From NCBI GenBank assembly GCA_032719365.1, contig CM064872.1:49212252-49276251 (forward strand): a DNA stretch of 64,000 nt, written 5' to 3'. The DNA is from Prinsepia uniflora. Taxonomy: Eukaryota > Streptophyta > Magnoliopsida > Rosales > Rosaceae. The position numbers and the translations under genes were made by a program. Each line of letters opens with the position of its first letter. Positions within the stretch are counted from its first letter, which is position 1. Below the pieces are notes generated by a model. That model worked only from the letters and a program-made list of their open reading frames with translations. It had not been told where the DNA came from and ran no database searches. Below are positions 24,001-33,070 of this stretch, piece by piece.

Positions 24001-27000
24001 TGGACATAAGTTCCTCATCCATTGCCTGTTTCCACAAGGTAGCCTGAGGGCTGGCCATGGCCTCTTTGTAAGTGGATGGATCTTGATCATCCCCAAAACC
24101 AAGTTCTGTCTCCTGCAAGTACACTAGATAATCTGGTGGGATTGTAGAGCGTTTAGGCCGTGAGGACCTTCATGGTTCAGGTTGTGGATTATGTGTTGTA
24201 TCATCATTTCCTAGTTCTTGATGCTAATGGGCTGGGAATACGTGATCCAGTGGTTGAAGTAGGGGTTCTGGTGGTTCTGAAATGTCCATATGACTACAAG
24301 ATAGGAGCTGAGGACTAGGGATTAGAGGCATGCTTAGGTTGGGTTGTGATGCTTCAGTGGGGGCCTAGTCTGGTGGTGCGATTTCATCAAACTCAGAGTT
24401 GTCTACAACCAAGTAGTCATTGCCACAAGTCTTCCAAAAACTTGGCATTGTGAGGCTCTTGAATCCTTGTGTTAAGATGAGGGCAATAGAACCTATACCC
24501 CTTGGACTTTTTTGGATACCCAATAAAAAAGTAAGACTCAGTTCTGTTATCCAACTTTCTTTCATTTGGGTTACAAAATCTAGCTTCTGCCTTGCACCCT
24601 CAAATGTGCAGATGATTTAAGCTTAGTTTCCACCCCTTCCATAGCTCAAAAGGTTTCTTAGGGACAACCTTGCTAGGGGCACGGTTGAGCACATAGTTGG
24701 CTGTCTTAAGAGCTTCTCCCCATAAGTAATATGGTAAGTTTGCCCTACACTTCATACTTCAAACCATGTTTATCAAGGTCCTATTTTTTCTTTCTGCCAC
24801 TCTATTTTACTGTGGGTTATATGGAGTTGTGTGTTGGGCCACTATCCTATGTTCCTGTAAATATAGGGCAAAAGGTCCCATCTATTAACCCTTCTCAGTG
24901 AATCGGCCATAGTACTCACCACCCCTATTAGATCTCACAATTTTTGTGGTTTTGTCAAGTTGGTTTTCAACTTCAAGTTTGTAAATCTTAAAGCATTTTA
25001 AAACATCAGACTTTTCAGAGATCAAATAAACATAAGTAAACCTTGAAAAGTCATCAATGAAGGTTACAAAGTAAGAGTTTCCACAAATCGTTTTAAAGGG
25101 AAATGGTCCACACACATCAGTGTGAATGATTTCAAGTAAGTGTGTGCTTCTAGATGCATGTTTCTTCCTAAGGTTGGTTGTTTTTCCCTTAAAGCAGTTT
25201 CTGCAAATAGACAAGTTTGTTGGAGGCAAGTTTGGTAGCAAACCATTTTTCATTAGTCTTAAGATTCTTTCTTTGGAAATATGTCCTAAATGTTTATTCC
25301 ATAACATAAAGGAGTTTTCATCAAGCAAAATATGTTTAGAGCCTGACAGACCAACAAAAAAACATTCATGCATCACTATACAATTCAATTGCCACATGTC
25401 ACCAACCAAGGAAGCAGTGCCAAGTAATTCATTCATATTATTAAACATGTAAAAAGAAATTGTATCAAGGTTACTAGAAAAACAGTAACCTTCTCGAGTT
25501 AAACTAGAATCAGAAATTAAGTTCCTTTTTATGGAAGGTACATAGAGTACTTCTTTCAATTCTAAAACATGATTAGATGAAAACTTTAGCTTGACACTGC
25601 CAACTAACTCAACTACAACCTTGGATCCATTCCCGACAAAAACTTTGTAAACCAACCTACTGGGGTTTGTCAATTTTGTGAACCCCTGCAAGTTATTAGT
25701 GATATGCACATAACAACTAGTATCAAACCACCAAGAGTTTTGAGGTGTAAAAACCAGATTTGATTCAAAACAGACAAAAACATTCAATTTGGAAAACATT
25801 TTACCTTTCTTGGACTTCCAGGCCTTGTAATCTGCACAATCCTTCTTAGCATGTCCTGGTTTCTTGCAAAAATAATATTTGAAATCATGTTTTTCTCTTT
25901 CGAAGGTGTGAGATTGATTAACTTTTAGGGGTTGGTGATTAATTACAGCAGATCCACTATTATGATAAGGGGTTTTGAACTTCATACTAGAGGGTGCAGG
26001 CCTCTTAGGTTTGGCTAGGTGCACCATGTTGACAAGAGCTGATTTCTCCTTCCTCTGTCGAAGTTCTTCCTGAACACACTGAGTGATCATCTCATTAATG
26101 TCCCATTTGTACTTTTGCAGGTTATAGGACACGTTCAGTGTGCCATATTCTGGAGATAGGGAGTTGAGGGCCAGATGAACTAAGAACTGGTCATTGATGG
26201 GGATCTTCAAATCTGCCAACTTGGCTGACATCTCAACCATCTTCATTAGGTGATCACGAATGCTCCCACTTCCATCAAACTTCCTGTTAACCAATTCAGA
26301 TAGATGAGAGTTAGCATTTGCCTTATCAGAAGTTTAGTATTTTGCAGCCACGGTATCCAAGTATTCCCTTGTTGAGTCACCTTCCACCTTAATGGCTCCC
26401 CTCACATTATCCTGCATAGACTTCTTAATGCACAAGAGAGACAACCTGTTCGACCTATTCGAGTGGTTCCACTCCTTGAAGTACTCATTTTCTTCTTTAG
26501 TGCTGGTGGTGGTGAGTGCAGCAGGTTGAGGTTCCAACAAGGCCAAGGCCAGGTCCAAACCAGCATACCCCAAATGAAATTCCAGGTCAGACCTCCATCT
26601 CTTATAGTTGTTCCTAGTCAACGTTTCAATTTCATTGAAATTGGTTGTCAAACATCCTGGTTTACAGTCATATAGCATTCATGCAACATTCAAACTTAGT
26701 AAATCCTCATATGTTAACAAGACAAACAATAAACATCTGTGGATGATTATCTAGATCTCAGGTGACAAGTTTATGAGATTGTGAATAACCTAACACATTC
26801 ACATGTGTGCGGATGTGTTGGGCTACTCTTGATCATTTAAGCAATCAATCATTAATCAAATCACTACTCTGGATTCTCTATGGAGAAATTAGGGCTCAAT
26901 ATGATTCATTTGGCTTTACATTCATCTGATCGGTTCAAGGGACAATTGATCATCACTGTGGTGAGAATCAATCTCATCTTGATTGATGACCTAGATTAAT

Positions 27001-29386
27001 TACTTGAATTGGTTCGACTCACCATGTGAGTCGTCCATCATCCAATTTGATCATGGGATCAACTGGACATTCAAGAACCATACACTCATTTTCTTGGAGC
27101 ATTTTCCTTCTGTGTTTTAGCATTCAAGAAGACTAAAAATTCTCATTCAAGTTTTACATAGGTCAAGGGGTATCATCATAGGGTAAGCATGAAACGATCA
27201 CAAACACATACCAATATACCAACCATTCAGATCAAACATGAATATTAAGAAATCACGAATGTCCTAAGATTTATTCATTCAACAAGGCAGTTTTACGATT
27301 TTCACAATTTAAACAAAATTACCAGCTAATTGCAGAATGACCATCCACGTTTTCGCAAAAGAGTATTTCCAATTGAATGAGGATTCTTTCTTTGTCTTGA
27401 AACATCCCAATCGCAGCGGAAAAGAAAAGGTTTTTCGTGTCTGGGTTTCAGGTTTTCGAGGAGAAGAAAAGCGAGTGTCTGTTGGTGACCAATGGTCATC
27501 AAATTTTTAAAGAAAACGACACGTCGTTTTTAAAGATGCAGCCAAAACAGAAAATCCAGAGGAAAACCCAGAATCTTTTGTTTTCCCGAGTGTCTCGGAT
27601 GAAATTAATTAAGGTGTTTTCTGAATCAAAACACATAATTTGGACCTATGAGTACGTTTGGTGCTCTGATACCACATGTAAACAATTAAAGTCTACTTAA
27701 CCAAACTACAACAAGGATCACAAGTGTATTGATTCAATGTTAACTGCATACATGTATAAGCATAAATTGGGATACGAATGGAACTTGGTTTAGCCATTGC
27801 CGCAGCAAGAAGAACTCGACACCAGCAACACAATTTGTTCTGCCGCACTGCTCCTCTAGCCTCTGATAGGTTTCAAGGCTTAAACCTTATTAAGCACACA
27901 CACTGAGAGAGCAAAGATCAATGCCGTTTATACTGCCTCAAGATTTCTTAATCAATGCACCTCCTAAACAAACTAGGTTTGGTATCAATTAGGTTAATTA
28001 CTTAACCTTCCCGTACAAGGATCCTTAACTAGGAGAGTTTCATTGATTTTAGACTCTATCGGGATCCTAGTCATTAAATGCCGGTGATACTTCCATCACA
28101 AGTCATCCACTTATACTCAAATTTCTTACAAGATCTTCATCCCATGCTAATAATTTATTCATCCTAATTTACCTTACAGAACAGTATATGGTTACTGAAT
28201 TAAAATTGTGATGGATGTATATGCAGTGGGACATTTTGGAGAATCATAAAGCATCGGTCGACGGAGGATTTTGGGAGCCTGCCTTATGTGCGCACATTGC
28301 TCAATTCCGCCTTGTGGACTTATTATGGAATTATAAAGCCCGGGGGACTTCTTGTGTCGACTGTCAATGGCTTTGGAGCTGTTGTTCAGATTCTCTATCT
28401 TTCTTTGTTTATCATTTACGCCCCTGCAAAGATGAGGGTACGTAATCTACCACTACATATATAATTCCAATTTCTTCTTTATAATTAATAATTACAAGTG
28501 AACAAATATAGACTGAGATCGATGTTTTGCTACTAATTTTCATCATGTAATTCGTATCTGAAAATTTATTCAGACAAAGACTACGGCCCTGATTGGTGGG
28601 TTAGATGTGGGGTTTTTGGCGACGGCCATTTTGGTGACTTGGATAGCGTTGAAGGGAGAAAAACGTATTGATGCAATAGGCTTCATTTGTGCAGCCTTGA
28701 ATATTATCATGTACGGATCGCCTCTAGTTGCCATGGTAATGATTCAATTATCCTTAGTTATATATGTACACACCTAAATTTGTTTGATGAGTTTCAAAAC
28801 AGATTTACCTTCATAATCATTCTCATCTCTCGTGCTTACAAGATTGACGAAGTCTATGCTTACAGAATATTTTTTTTTTTATCAGAAAACAGTTGTGACA
28901 ACAAAGAGTGTGGACATGCCATTCTTCCTCTCATTTTTCTTTTTTCTAAATGGAGGAGTCTGGACTTTGTATGCTTGGCTTGTACAAGATCTTTTTCTTG
29001 GGGTAATATTTCATACCTTCAACATTACATCATTAATTCGTTGCTACAACACTAGCTAGCTACTTGAAATCTAATCTTCATTTTTCTTTGATTTATTGAT
29101 TCGGAAAAGAAAAAGAAAAAACCACCGTAATTAAATTTAACTTGGTCTCTATATATTTCTTTGTGGTTGTGGTGCACTCTGTATGTAGGTACCGAATGGG
29201 ATAGGGTTTCTACTTGGAACAACGCAGTTGGTACTGTATGCCATTTATAGAAACGCAAAACCAGCGCCAGCAGCCAAGGCCTCTACTTCGAATGCACTGC
29301 CATTAGAAGAAGGAAGGCAAACTATATGTGAACCCCTTATCTCTTCCTCTTCTACCAAAAATGAAGAAATACAGACCACTCACTAA
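9087..29386 (+). CDS. SWEET17-like: SWEET sugar transporter, clade IV (SWEET16/17-like), six exons
   Basis: Exons 9087-9117, 9220-9256, 28227-28437, 28574-28735, 28886-29002 and 29189-29386 join in frame to 251 residues. Every intron is GT...AG. It begins MELSFFVGVIGNIISVLMFL. Two MtN3/PQ-loop triple-helix repeats are visible (about residues 5-90 and 96-210) with the family motifs STVNGFG (Asn70), LNIIMYGSPL and VPNGIGF (Asn189), and a soluble tail ending QTTH. Characterised SWEET16/17 proteins move fructose and other hexoses across the tonoplast; substrate and location here are inferred. Exon 5 reads SVDMPF where most family members have a Tyr before MPF, so it is one residue shorter at a conserved place. 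Intron 2 (18,970 bp) contains the antisense Copia nest. Removing it leaves an intron of about 100 bp. The start is the first ATG in frame with the conserved first helix. Confidence 0.92.
9420..9715. repeat. CACTA left subterminal repeat region
   Basis: GC-rich stretch packed with GCCCGGCG and CGCCGGGCAA words in both orientations. This is the arrangement of subterminal binding sites known for CACTA transposition proteins. The apparent 100-residue frame here is a by-product of the repeats. Confidence 0.7.
9716..9932. other. AT-rich stretch of the CACTA element
   Basis: TATA-rich low-complexity sequence between the subterminal repeats and the end of the second CACTA gene. Nothing else seen. 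Confidence 0.5.
10560..10580. repeat. Terminal stem-loop of LTR G2
   Basis: Perfect 9-base arms GTCTGACAC and GTGTCAGAC around GAA, 54 bases from the LTR end. Equivalent hairpins occur in G4 and G10. Confidence 0.8.
11244..11480. repeat. 50-bp minisatellite in LTR G2
   Basis: Four to five tandem copies beginning GGTTCATGCCGGTTCCCATA and containing AACCGTCATG. Spacing is 50 bases between 11296, 11346, 11396 and 11446. Confidence 0.85.
13220..13245. repeat. Perfect palindrome in LTR G2
   Basis: Arms GGATGAGTGACA and TGTCACTCATCC are exact reverse complements, separated by CT. This is the best preserved copy of the family palindrome. Confidence 0.85.
13564..13583. promoter_or_regulatory. Paired ACGT-core motif in the LTR U3 (G2)
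   Basis: TGACGT and ACGTCA face each other within about 20 bases. The same pair occurs in G3, G9 and G10. ACGT cores are the core recognised by plant bZIP factors; regulatory use here is inferred. Confidence 0.45.
14321..15163 (-). pseudogene. CACTA TNP2-type transposase fragment (Transposase_21)
   Basis: A 280-residue open stretch with the hallmark succession of plant CACTA transposases: LYPGCKSFSVL near the start, KKLLKDLGLGYVKIYAC, a CPVCNEPRF zinc-binding-like pair, KVLRYFPLKPRLQRFFMS, LRHPADGDAWKELD, NVRLGLDTDGFNPFG, and VVLVPYNLSPWKCMKKEF followed by LIPGPKSP. It stops soon after this point, where intact proteins continue for several hundred residues, so the distal half is deleted. A stop and a frameshift separate it from the N-terminal domain upstream. 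It cannot be functional alone. Confidence 0.85.
15295..15522 (-). pseudogene. CACTA transposon-associated domain (N-terminus of TNP2)
   Basis: 75 residues including MDRDWMQ, GIDSFIAFARTH and ILCLCRKCNNCCWMSLSDVH, the Cys-containing N-terminal transposon-associated domain that precedes the transposase. It ends at a TAG after HNYTN. The following codons continue the expected linker in the same frame before it shifts near 15180, so this and the 14321-15163 fragment were one gene. Confidence 0.8.
15523..16384. other. CACTA 5' non-coding part
   Basis: AT-rich sequence without a supported gene. It includes an ATG/GAT trinucleotide run at about 16228-16275 and a GAGAGA-rich patch to 16330. Possibly the leader and first intron of the transposase gene. 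Confidence 0.4.
16385..16700. repeat. CACTA right subterminal repeat region
   Basis: Repeated CCGCCGGGCAAA, GCCCGG and CCTGGCG words, mirroring those at the left end. Confidence 0.7.
17075..17086 (-). other. Copia polypurine tract
   Basis: On the minus strand AAGTGGGAGAA lies directly against the 3' LTR (TGTAAGAAATTT). Confidence 0.8.
17640..18190 (-). pseudogene. Copia RT centre joined to the RNase H end by an internal deletion
   Basis: Read from 18190 downward: RT residues with FSPVSSKNSLRILMA, LHQMDVKSTFLNGDL and KKYIYGLKQVSQQWY, then an abrupt jump to RNase H C-terminal sequence (LMEVKYLLVQEKV, LSTKLMLADPMKKV, FKAHVANIGL) that ends shortly before the polypurine tract. The catalytic YVDD segment and most of RNase H are missing, so several hundred bases were lost. 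The upstream part of RT lies beyond the G3 insertion, at 23933-24124. Confidence 0.8.
18643..18662. promoter_or_regulatory. Paired ACGT-core motif in LTR G3
   Basis: TGACGT at 18643 faces ATGTCA at 18657. The second half carries one change from the form seen in G2 and G10. Confidence 0.4.
18973..18998. repeat. Palindrome in LTR G3
   Basis: Arms GGATGAGTGACA and TGTCACCCATCC around AG; one mismatch between arms. Confidence 0.75.
20228..20415. repeat. 16-bp minisatellite in LTR G3
   Basis: Unit GAGTTTAAAGACTCAT, first in uninterrupted tandem, then dispersed singles to 20415. The unit is itself nearly palindromic. The reverse-orientation LTR G7 has the same words (GAGTCTTTAAACTC) near 41027 and 52400. 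Confidence 0.85.
21284..21309. repeat. Palindrome in LTR G4
   Basis: GGATGAGTGACA, AG, TGTAACCCATCC: two mismatches between arms. Confidence 0.7.
22660..22830. repeat. 30-bp minisatellite in LTR G4
   Basis: Five to six units of CATGATCGGGCTTGAGGCCC followed by ATTTGGTTTA. Period 30. Confidence 0.85.
23732..23752. repeat. Terminal stem-loop of LTR G4
   Basis: GTCTGACAC, loop TTC, GTGTCAGAT, 54 bases before the LTR end; one mismatch in the arms. Confidence 0.75.
23933..24884 (-). pseudogene. Copia integrase C-terminal part and RT start, degraded
   Basis: From 24884 downward, an in-frame continuation of integrase with several stops includes WGEALKTANYVLNRAPSKVV, then the post-integrase segment (FFIGYPKKSKGYRFYCP). 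RT begins near 24110 with YKEAMASPQATLWKQAMDEE and VWDLVDHQKDIKPIGCKWVF. It is cut there by G3; the remaining RT lies at 17765-18190. Confidence 0.8.
24885..26678 (-). pseudogene. Copia gag-protease-integrase frame with one early stop
   Basis: From 26678 downward: a UBN2-type gag (NNYKRWRSDLEFHLG, SNRLSLLCIKKSM). One TAA at 26331-26333 interrupts it in frame; then gag resumes (VNRKFDGSGSIRDHLMKMVE). Next come a nucleocapsid knuckle YYFCKKPGHAKKDC whose first Cys is Tyr, an aspartic-protease site reading WWFDTSCYVHI instead of the usual DSGA type, and a pre-integrase HxxxH (LWNKHLGHIS) with CRNC. The integrase core has HTDVCGPF, with RSNRGGEY where the second catalytic Asp has become Asn. A stop follows FTEKG. 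Four independent lesions in key sites show the protein is dead, although the frame is long. Confidence 0.88.
26679..27659 (-). other. Copia untranslated leader between primer-binding site and gag
   Basis: About 980 bases with no supported frame. The frame at 27437-27700 on the opposite strand is not conserved. Confidence 0.5.
27660..27674 (-). other. Copia primer-binding site (initiator Met tRNA type)
   Basis: On the minus strand TGGTATCAGAGCACC, two bases after the 5' LTR: the standard complement of the plant initiator methionine tRNA 3' end. Confidence 0.9.
27677..28130 (-). mobile_element. Copia 5' LTR (right LTR), intact empty-site reference
   Basis: 454 bp, TGTAAACAATT at the left and AATTTCTTACA at the right on the + strand. 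It matches the left LTR except for the CACTA insertion and a few small length changes, and preserves the pre-insertion AACTCGACACC site. Confidence 0.92.
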
Positions 29387-29597
29387 TTAGCTACCTTCCT
29401 ACGGTCCTACCATATATATTCTATTTCCGACTTTCCTTCTTTACAAGTAATACGGATCTTATTCTTCAAGTTTCTTCTTTATATATCCAACTACAAGTGT
29501 GTTGGGGCCTGGGGGAGCCAATTAGGTTTTTGGGTCAGGAAAGGCATTTCATTAACGGGGCCCAGCCCAAAGAAACAAAGGCTCCAACAAGCCCACA
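29387..29597. other. 3' flank of the SWEET gene
   Basis: Presumed 3' untranslated region and downstream sequence. I see no clear polyadenylation hexamer and nothing else to name. Confidence 0.4.
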
Positions 29598-29957
29598 TCA
29601 CAAACGGAAACAGCCGAGCACGCAACTACTAAAGCTGGAAAACAAAAATGAAAGCGATGAACGTAAATCGAGGCTGCTGCCGCTGGTAGGGAGGGTAGGG
29701 ATACAAGAAACCGACGGGGGTATCAATACCCAGGAGCGTCGTCTCCAATCAGTGAACATGGCTAGCTTTCGGGTGGACAAGGCAATCCGTCTTCGTCCAA
29801 TATATGAAGAAACAAGGATGGAGGTCTTCGGATCCAAAATTCCAGGACACATCCTTGTAGAAGCAAGCGACGCCAGATGATCCGCCGCACAATTGCTTTC
29901 TCTTGGGCTCCAATTCCACCTGCAGGTTTCAAACTTACGTTTATAAACTAGGGTCAT
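29598..29957 (-). pseudogene. RNase H-like C-terminus of a LINE-type element (remnant)
   Basis: The first 35 residues from 29957 include CRWNWSPRESNCAADHLASL, the end of the RNase H domain that closes many plant non-LTR reverse transcriptase ORFs (the basic-to-AADHLA motif). The rest of the frame is probably 3' untranslated sequence read through. No reverse transcriptase or poly(A)-tailed end is recognisable, so this is a truncated scrap. Confidence 0.5.
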
Positions 29958-30937
29958 GTAGTACTATAAATGTAAGTTTGTCATGCTAATAATTAAAAAC
30001 AAATATTATTTGTATTTTACTCAAAGTGCCCCTCAATTTAGACTGACCTTGATTTTGTAACAAAATATTGAATATCATAGAAAACCCATTTTATCTTAAA
30101 GTGTTCCTTTTTCCGTTGTGTCTATTAACTAGGTATGGACAAAAATACCCATAGGCTTCGATACCTATAAGTATTAGTTATGAGCAAAAATAGGAGCGGG
30201 TAGAATATACCCGCTAACTTGATGGGCAAGCAAGAGTTTCAACTATGGGTACCGTTACTCGTTGGAATAAACCAGCCTTCAAATTTGTTCTTCTCTTTTC
30301 TTTCCAACCAAATTTTACAATCTCAATTTTATAATCCAACTACCTAAACATATCTAGGAGCCCCAGGATCACGAATCTGGGCGTGGATTCTCGAGGCGGT
30401 ACCTGGATTGCATGGAAACAACCGGGAGGCTTCGAACACCGTTGGCTTCCAACTCCCGATTCGCGAATTATGAACACTATGCTCGGGAAAGAGGGTAGGG
30501 ATGACTAGTTCTTACCCAAACGAAGCATTTGGATGTGCTTTAACGACTGGAGTCAACCGAAAATGTCGTCAACCACGATGGCTTCTCTAGATTTCTCAGC
30601 AGTGATGCTTCTTCCACGACGAACTTCGATAGCAATGGTGGCAGGGACAAGAATGTCTCCAGGAGGGGAGTTGTTTGAGCTTGATGGCAGGGCAAATTGT
30701 GGCCGGGAAAAAGCAAGAAAAGAAAAATTAGAAGTTAAAAAATTAAAAAGCAAGAAAAATATTGAAAGGGAAAAATAAATATAAATTTTTTGTCCAATAG
30801 GTAGAGTCTGTATAAACCCTTAAAAACTAAGAATGGGTCTAAGGTATACTACGTATTTGTGCGTAAGCATTTATTCATGCTCTCAAAAATACCCGTTTGA
30901 TTATATATATACTACTCTTATATACACTATTTATATA
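29958..30937. other. Intergenic; hAT-like end at about 30133 and an unrecognised GC-richer patch (30350-30770)
   Basis: TAGGTATGGACAAAAATACC at 30133 resembles the TAGGGGTGGGCAAAAATACCC style of hAT termini. The partner end is not fixed. 30350-30770 stands out as GC-richer and can be read open on both strands for 60-80 codons (30533-30778 plus, 30553-30753 minus). I recognise neither and cannot tell whether it is an old coding fragment. Confidence 0.3.
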
Positions 30938-32571
30938 GGCTTATTACTCAAAATACTTCCCTAACGGAACATTGAATATTACTTTACTTCCCAAATCGGA
31001 TTTAGTTCCAATGTGCTATTAGAACTACACTTTTGTTATCTCTGTTGTTCTATTCCGTTAGTCATGTTAGTGACACCGTCAATAATGCTTACGTGTCAAT
31101 ACATGATTGGTTGTTTAATTATTTATAAAAAAAATTATTAAAATTAACACATACAAATTTAGGAAAAAGATGATGAATAGTGAATTTGGTTTCCATCTTC
31201 TAACTTCTTGAACTAATAAAATCCAATCCTAAATTCTAATCCAAATTTAAGTTCGATGGAAATTTAGATTTCTCAAATCATTAATCTGCAAACCAATCCC
31301 AAATTCTAGATCTACAAAAAAAATAAAAATGAAGAACATTCAACGACCTAATATGGATTTTCCACCATGAACAAAAAGACACAGGCTGCCCCTTCCATCA
31401 CAGCCCTGCACACCCATCTTTCGCATCCACCCGCATCTCCCAATTACTATCATACTTACTCAATAATGCCCTTCCTCCATCCACCGCATCCTCCTCGAAA
31501 ACCACCACAATAAAACTCGCCGCCTGCATTCTCTCACACCATTTCTCCTTCCCTTCATTCATCTCACCAGCCCCAACACAACCCCCCCACCCCCCGCCTC
31601 TTCCTCCATCACCCTCCTCTCCTAGTTCTCCCGTCCTTGGAACGCCAAGCTTGTCGAGTCCAAGAATCGCAACAAGTACTCCACTTGCCGTGAAAACCGC
31701 GTGGAAAAATCCCCACAGTTTTTGCAGCTGCATTCCATGTTGTTCTCACTTAAAATCACTCCCTTTGGCTCAATGCTCCTTAGCAATTTCAAGAACTCTG
31801 TTCTCTCATCCGACGCATGGTGGTTCATGTTGTGGAGCCTAAATTGCACACAAACAACTAAAGTTTCGTCCTTTGAGGCGTCAATCACATGGGAATTGTA
31901 ATGTTTGGTTGTCTAGGCAATTAATTTGTTAATTGATGTTCATGGATTTGGCAATGGAAAGAAGAACATTCTAGATCTGAGCAAATTCAGAATTATTTTG
32001 CTAGTGAGTTGATCAGACATGATGTATAAATGAGATGTATGAGAGAGACAAATTAGCACTATGTTTCATAATAAGCTTGTTTTTCTTGCATGTACTTTGC
32101 TTTAAAATAGTGTCTGCGTTTAGATAAAATGTATTGGTGCATGCACTTTGTCTCCCTCATATTGGGTTGTTGAATGTTCTTCAGTTTTGTTTTTTTGCAG
32201 ATCTTGAATTTGGGATTGGTTTGCAGATGGGAGATTTGAGAAATCCAGATTGCCATAAAATTTAGATTGGAATTAGAATTTAGGATTGGATTTTATTAGT
32301 TGAAGAAGGAAGAAGATGATGGAACCCAAATTCACTATTCATCATCTTCTTCCTAATTTTGTGTTAATTTTAGTAATTTTTTATAAATAATTAAATAACC
32401 AATCATGTATTGACATGCAAGCATTACTGACGATGTTACTAACATGACTAACAGAATGGAACAACGGAGGTAACAGATGTGCAGTTCTTGCAGAACATTG
32501 AAACTAAATCTGATTCGGGGAGTAAAATAATATTCAATATTTGGTTAGGAAAGTATTTTGAGTAATAAGTC
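30938..32571. mobile_element. Mutator-like element with captured GRAS fragment (Pack-MULE)
   Basis: Long inverted repeats at 30938-31354 and 32158-32571 (about 415 bp each, clearly similar along their length), beginning GGCTTATTAC and ending GTAATAAGTC. A perfect 9-bp duplication ATTTATATA flanks it (30929-30937 and 32572-32580). Long TIRs with a 9-bp TSD are diagnostic of MULEs. There is no transposase. The interior carries part of a host GRAS gene. It inserted in an AT-rich part of a hAT-like remnant. Confidence 0.92.
31355..31905 (-). pseudogene. GRAS-domain C-terminal fragment inside the MULE
   Basis: From 31905 downward: NSHVIDASKDETLVVCVQFR, LKLLRSIEPKGVILSE and FSRQVEYLLRFLDST match the end of the VHIID/LHRII part and PFYRE-type block of GRAS proteins. 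After a frameshift near 31622 come NEGKEKWCERM and LLSKYDSNWEMRVDAKDGC. A TGA follows, then WKGQPVSFCSWWK, the SAW motif that closes the family. Parents of this family are plant transcription regulators of about 400-700 residues; here only the last 170 or so are kept, with a frameshift and a stop. Both ends abut the TIRs or unrelated filler, so it is a captured piece, not a host gene in place. Confidence 0.8.
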
Positions 32572-32639
32572 ATTTATATAAATACCGACTCTTTTATATA
32601 TAAGTAGTGTGTATATATATGCATAAGGAGTATATATAA

Positions 32640-32880
32640 GTTAGTACATATATTTGAGTTATATATTAATAATAGATTTAGAAATTAATAAAAATTAATA
32701 TATTTCGGTTTGGATTTAACAAATTTTCAAAATAAAAATCCAAATCTAAAACGTTACTAAAGAAGCGGTTTGGATTCTCAAACCATTTGATTTTGATCCG
32801 GTGAAACCTAAACTGCTGTATAAATAACGGTTTAGAACGGATAAGTTAATTGTTCTAATGGTTTCGTGCTCACCCCTAAT
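32640..32880. mobile_element. hAT-like non-autonomous remnant, copy 2
   Basis: Diverged direct copy of 6825-7102, ending GTGCTCACCCCTA. Its AT-rich left part is interrupted by the MULE. The left terminus is not identified. Confidence 0.4.
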
Positions 32881-33070
32881 CCCTACTACTAACTCACCCT
32901 TAAATATAAAGGCAAAATGCTCAATTAAAAAATTACCACTAATAAAGGCTATTACCAATATTCTAATGCAATTAGGGATTTTTACGCTCGAGCTCGTACG
33001 CTATTTGATTGCATCCTATCCAGGTGAAAAACCTTTAGGCACATTGCCACCGTGGAGTAATTTGTTCATC
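32881..33070. other. Unannotated spacer
   Basis: No feature seen. Confidence 0.3.

Larger units (their letters stand above)
9265..28130 (-). mobile_element. Ty1/copia LTR retrotransposon in SWEET intron 2, carrying nested insertions
   Basis: LTRs lie at 9265-17074 (split by CACTA; about 499 bp net) and 27677-28130 (454 bp). The 5-bp duplication AGATC flanks the whole at 9260-9264 and 28131-28135. On the minus strand the order is 5' LTR (right), primer-binding site, gag, protease, integrase, RT, RNase H, polypurine tract, 3' LTR (left). Integrase before RT marks copia. Without its nested insertions it is about 5.8 kb. It is antisense to the host gene. Pol is broken by stops, by a G LTR inside RT and by a deletion between RT and RNase H, so it is not autonomous now. 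Confidence 0.93.
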
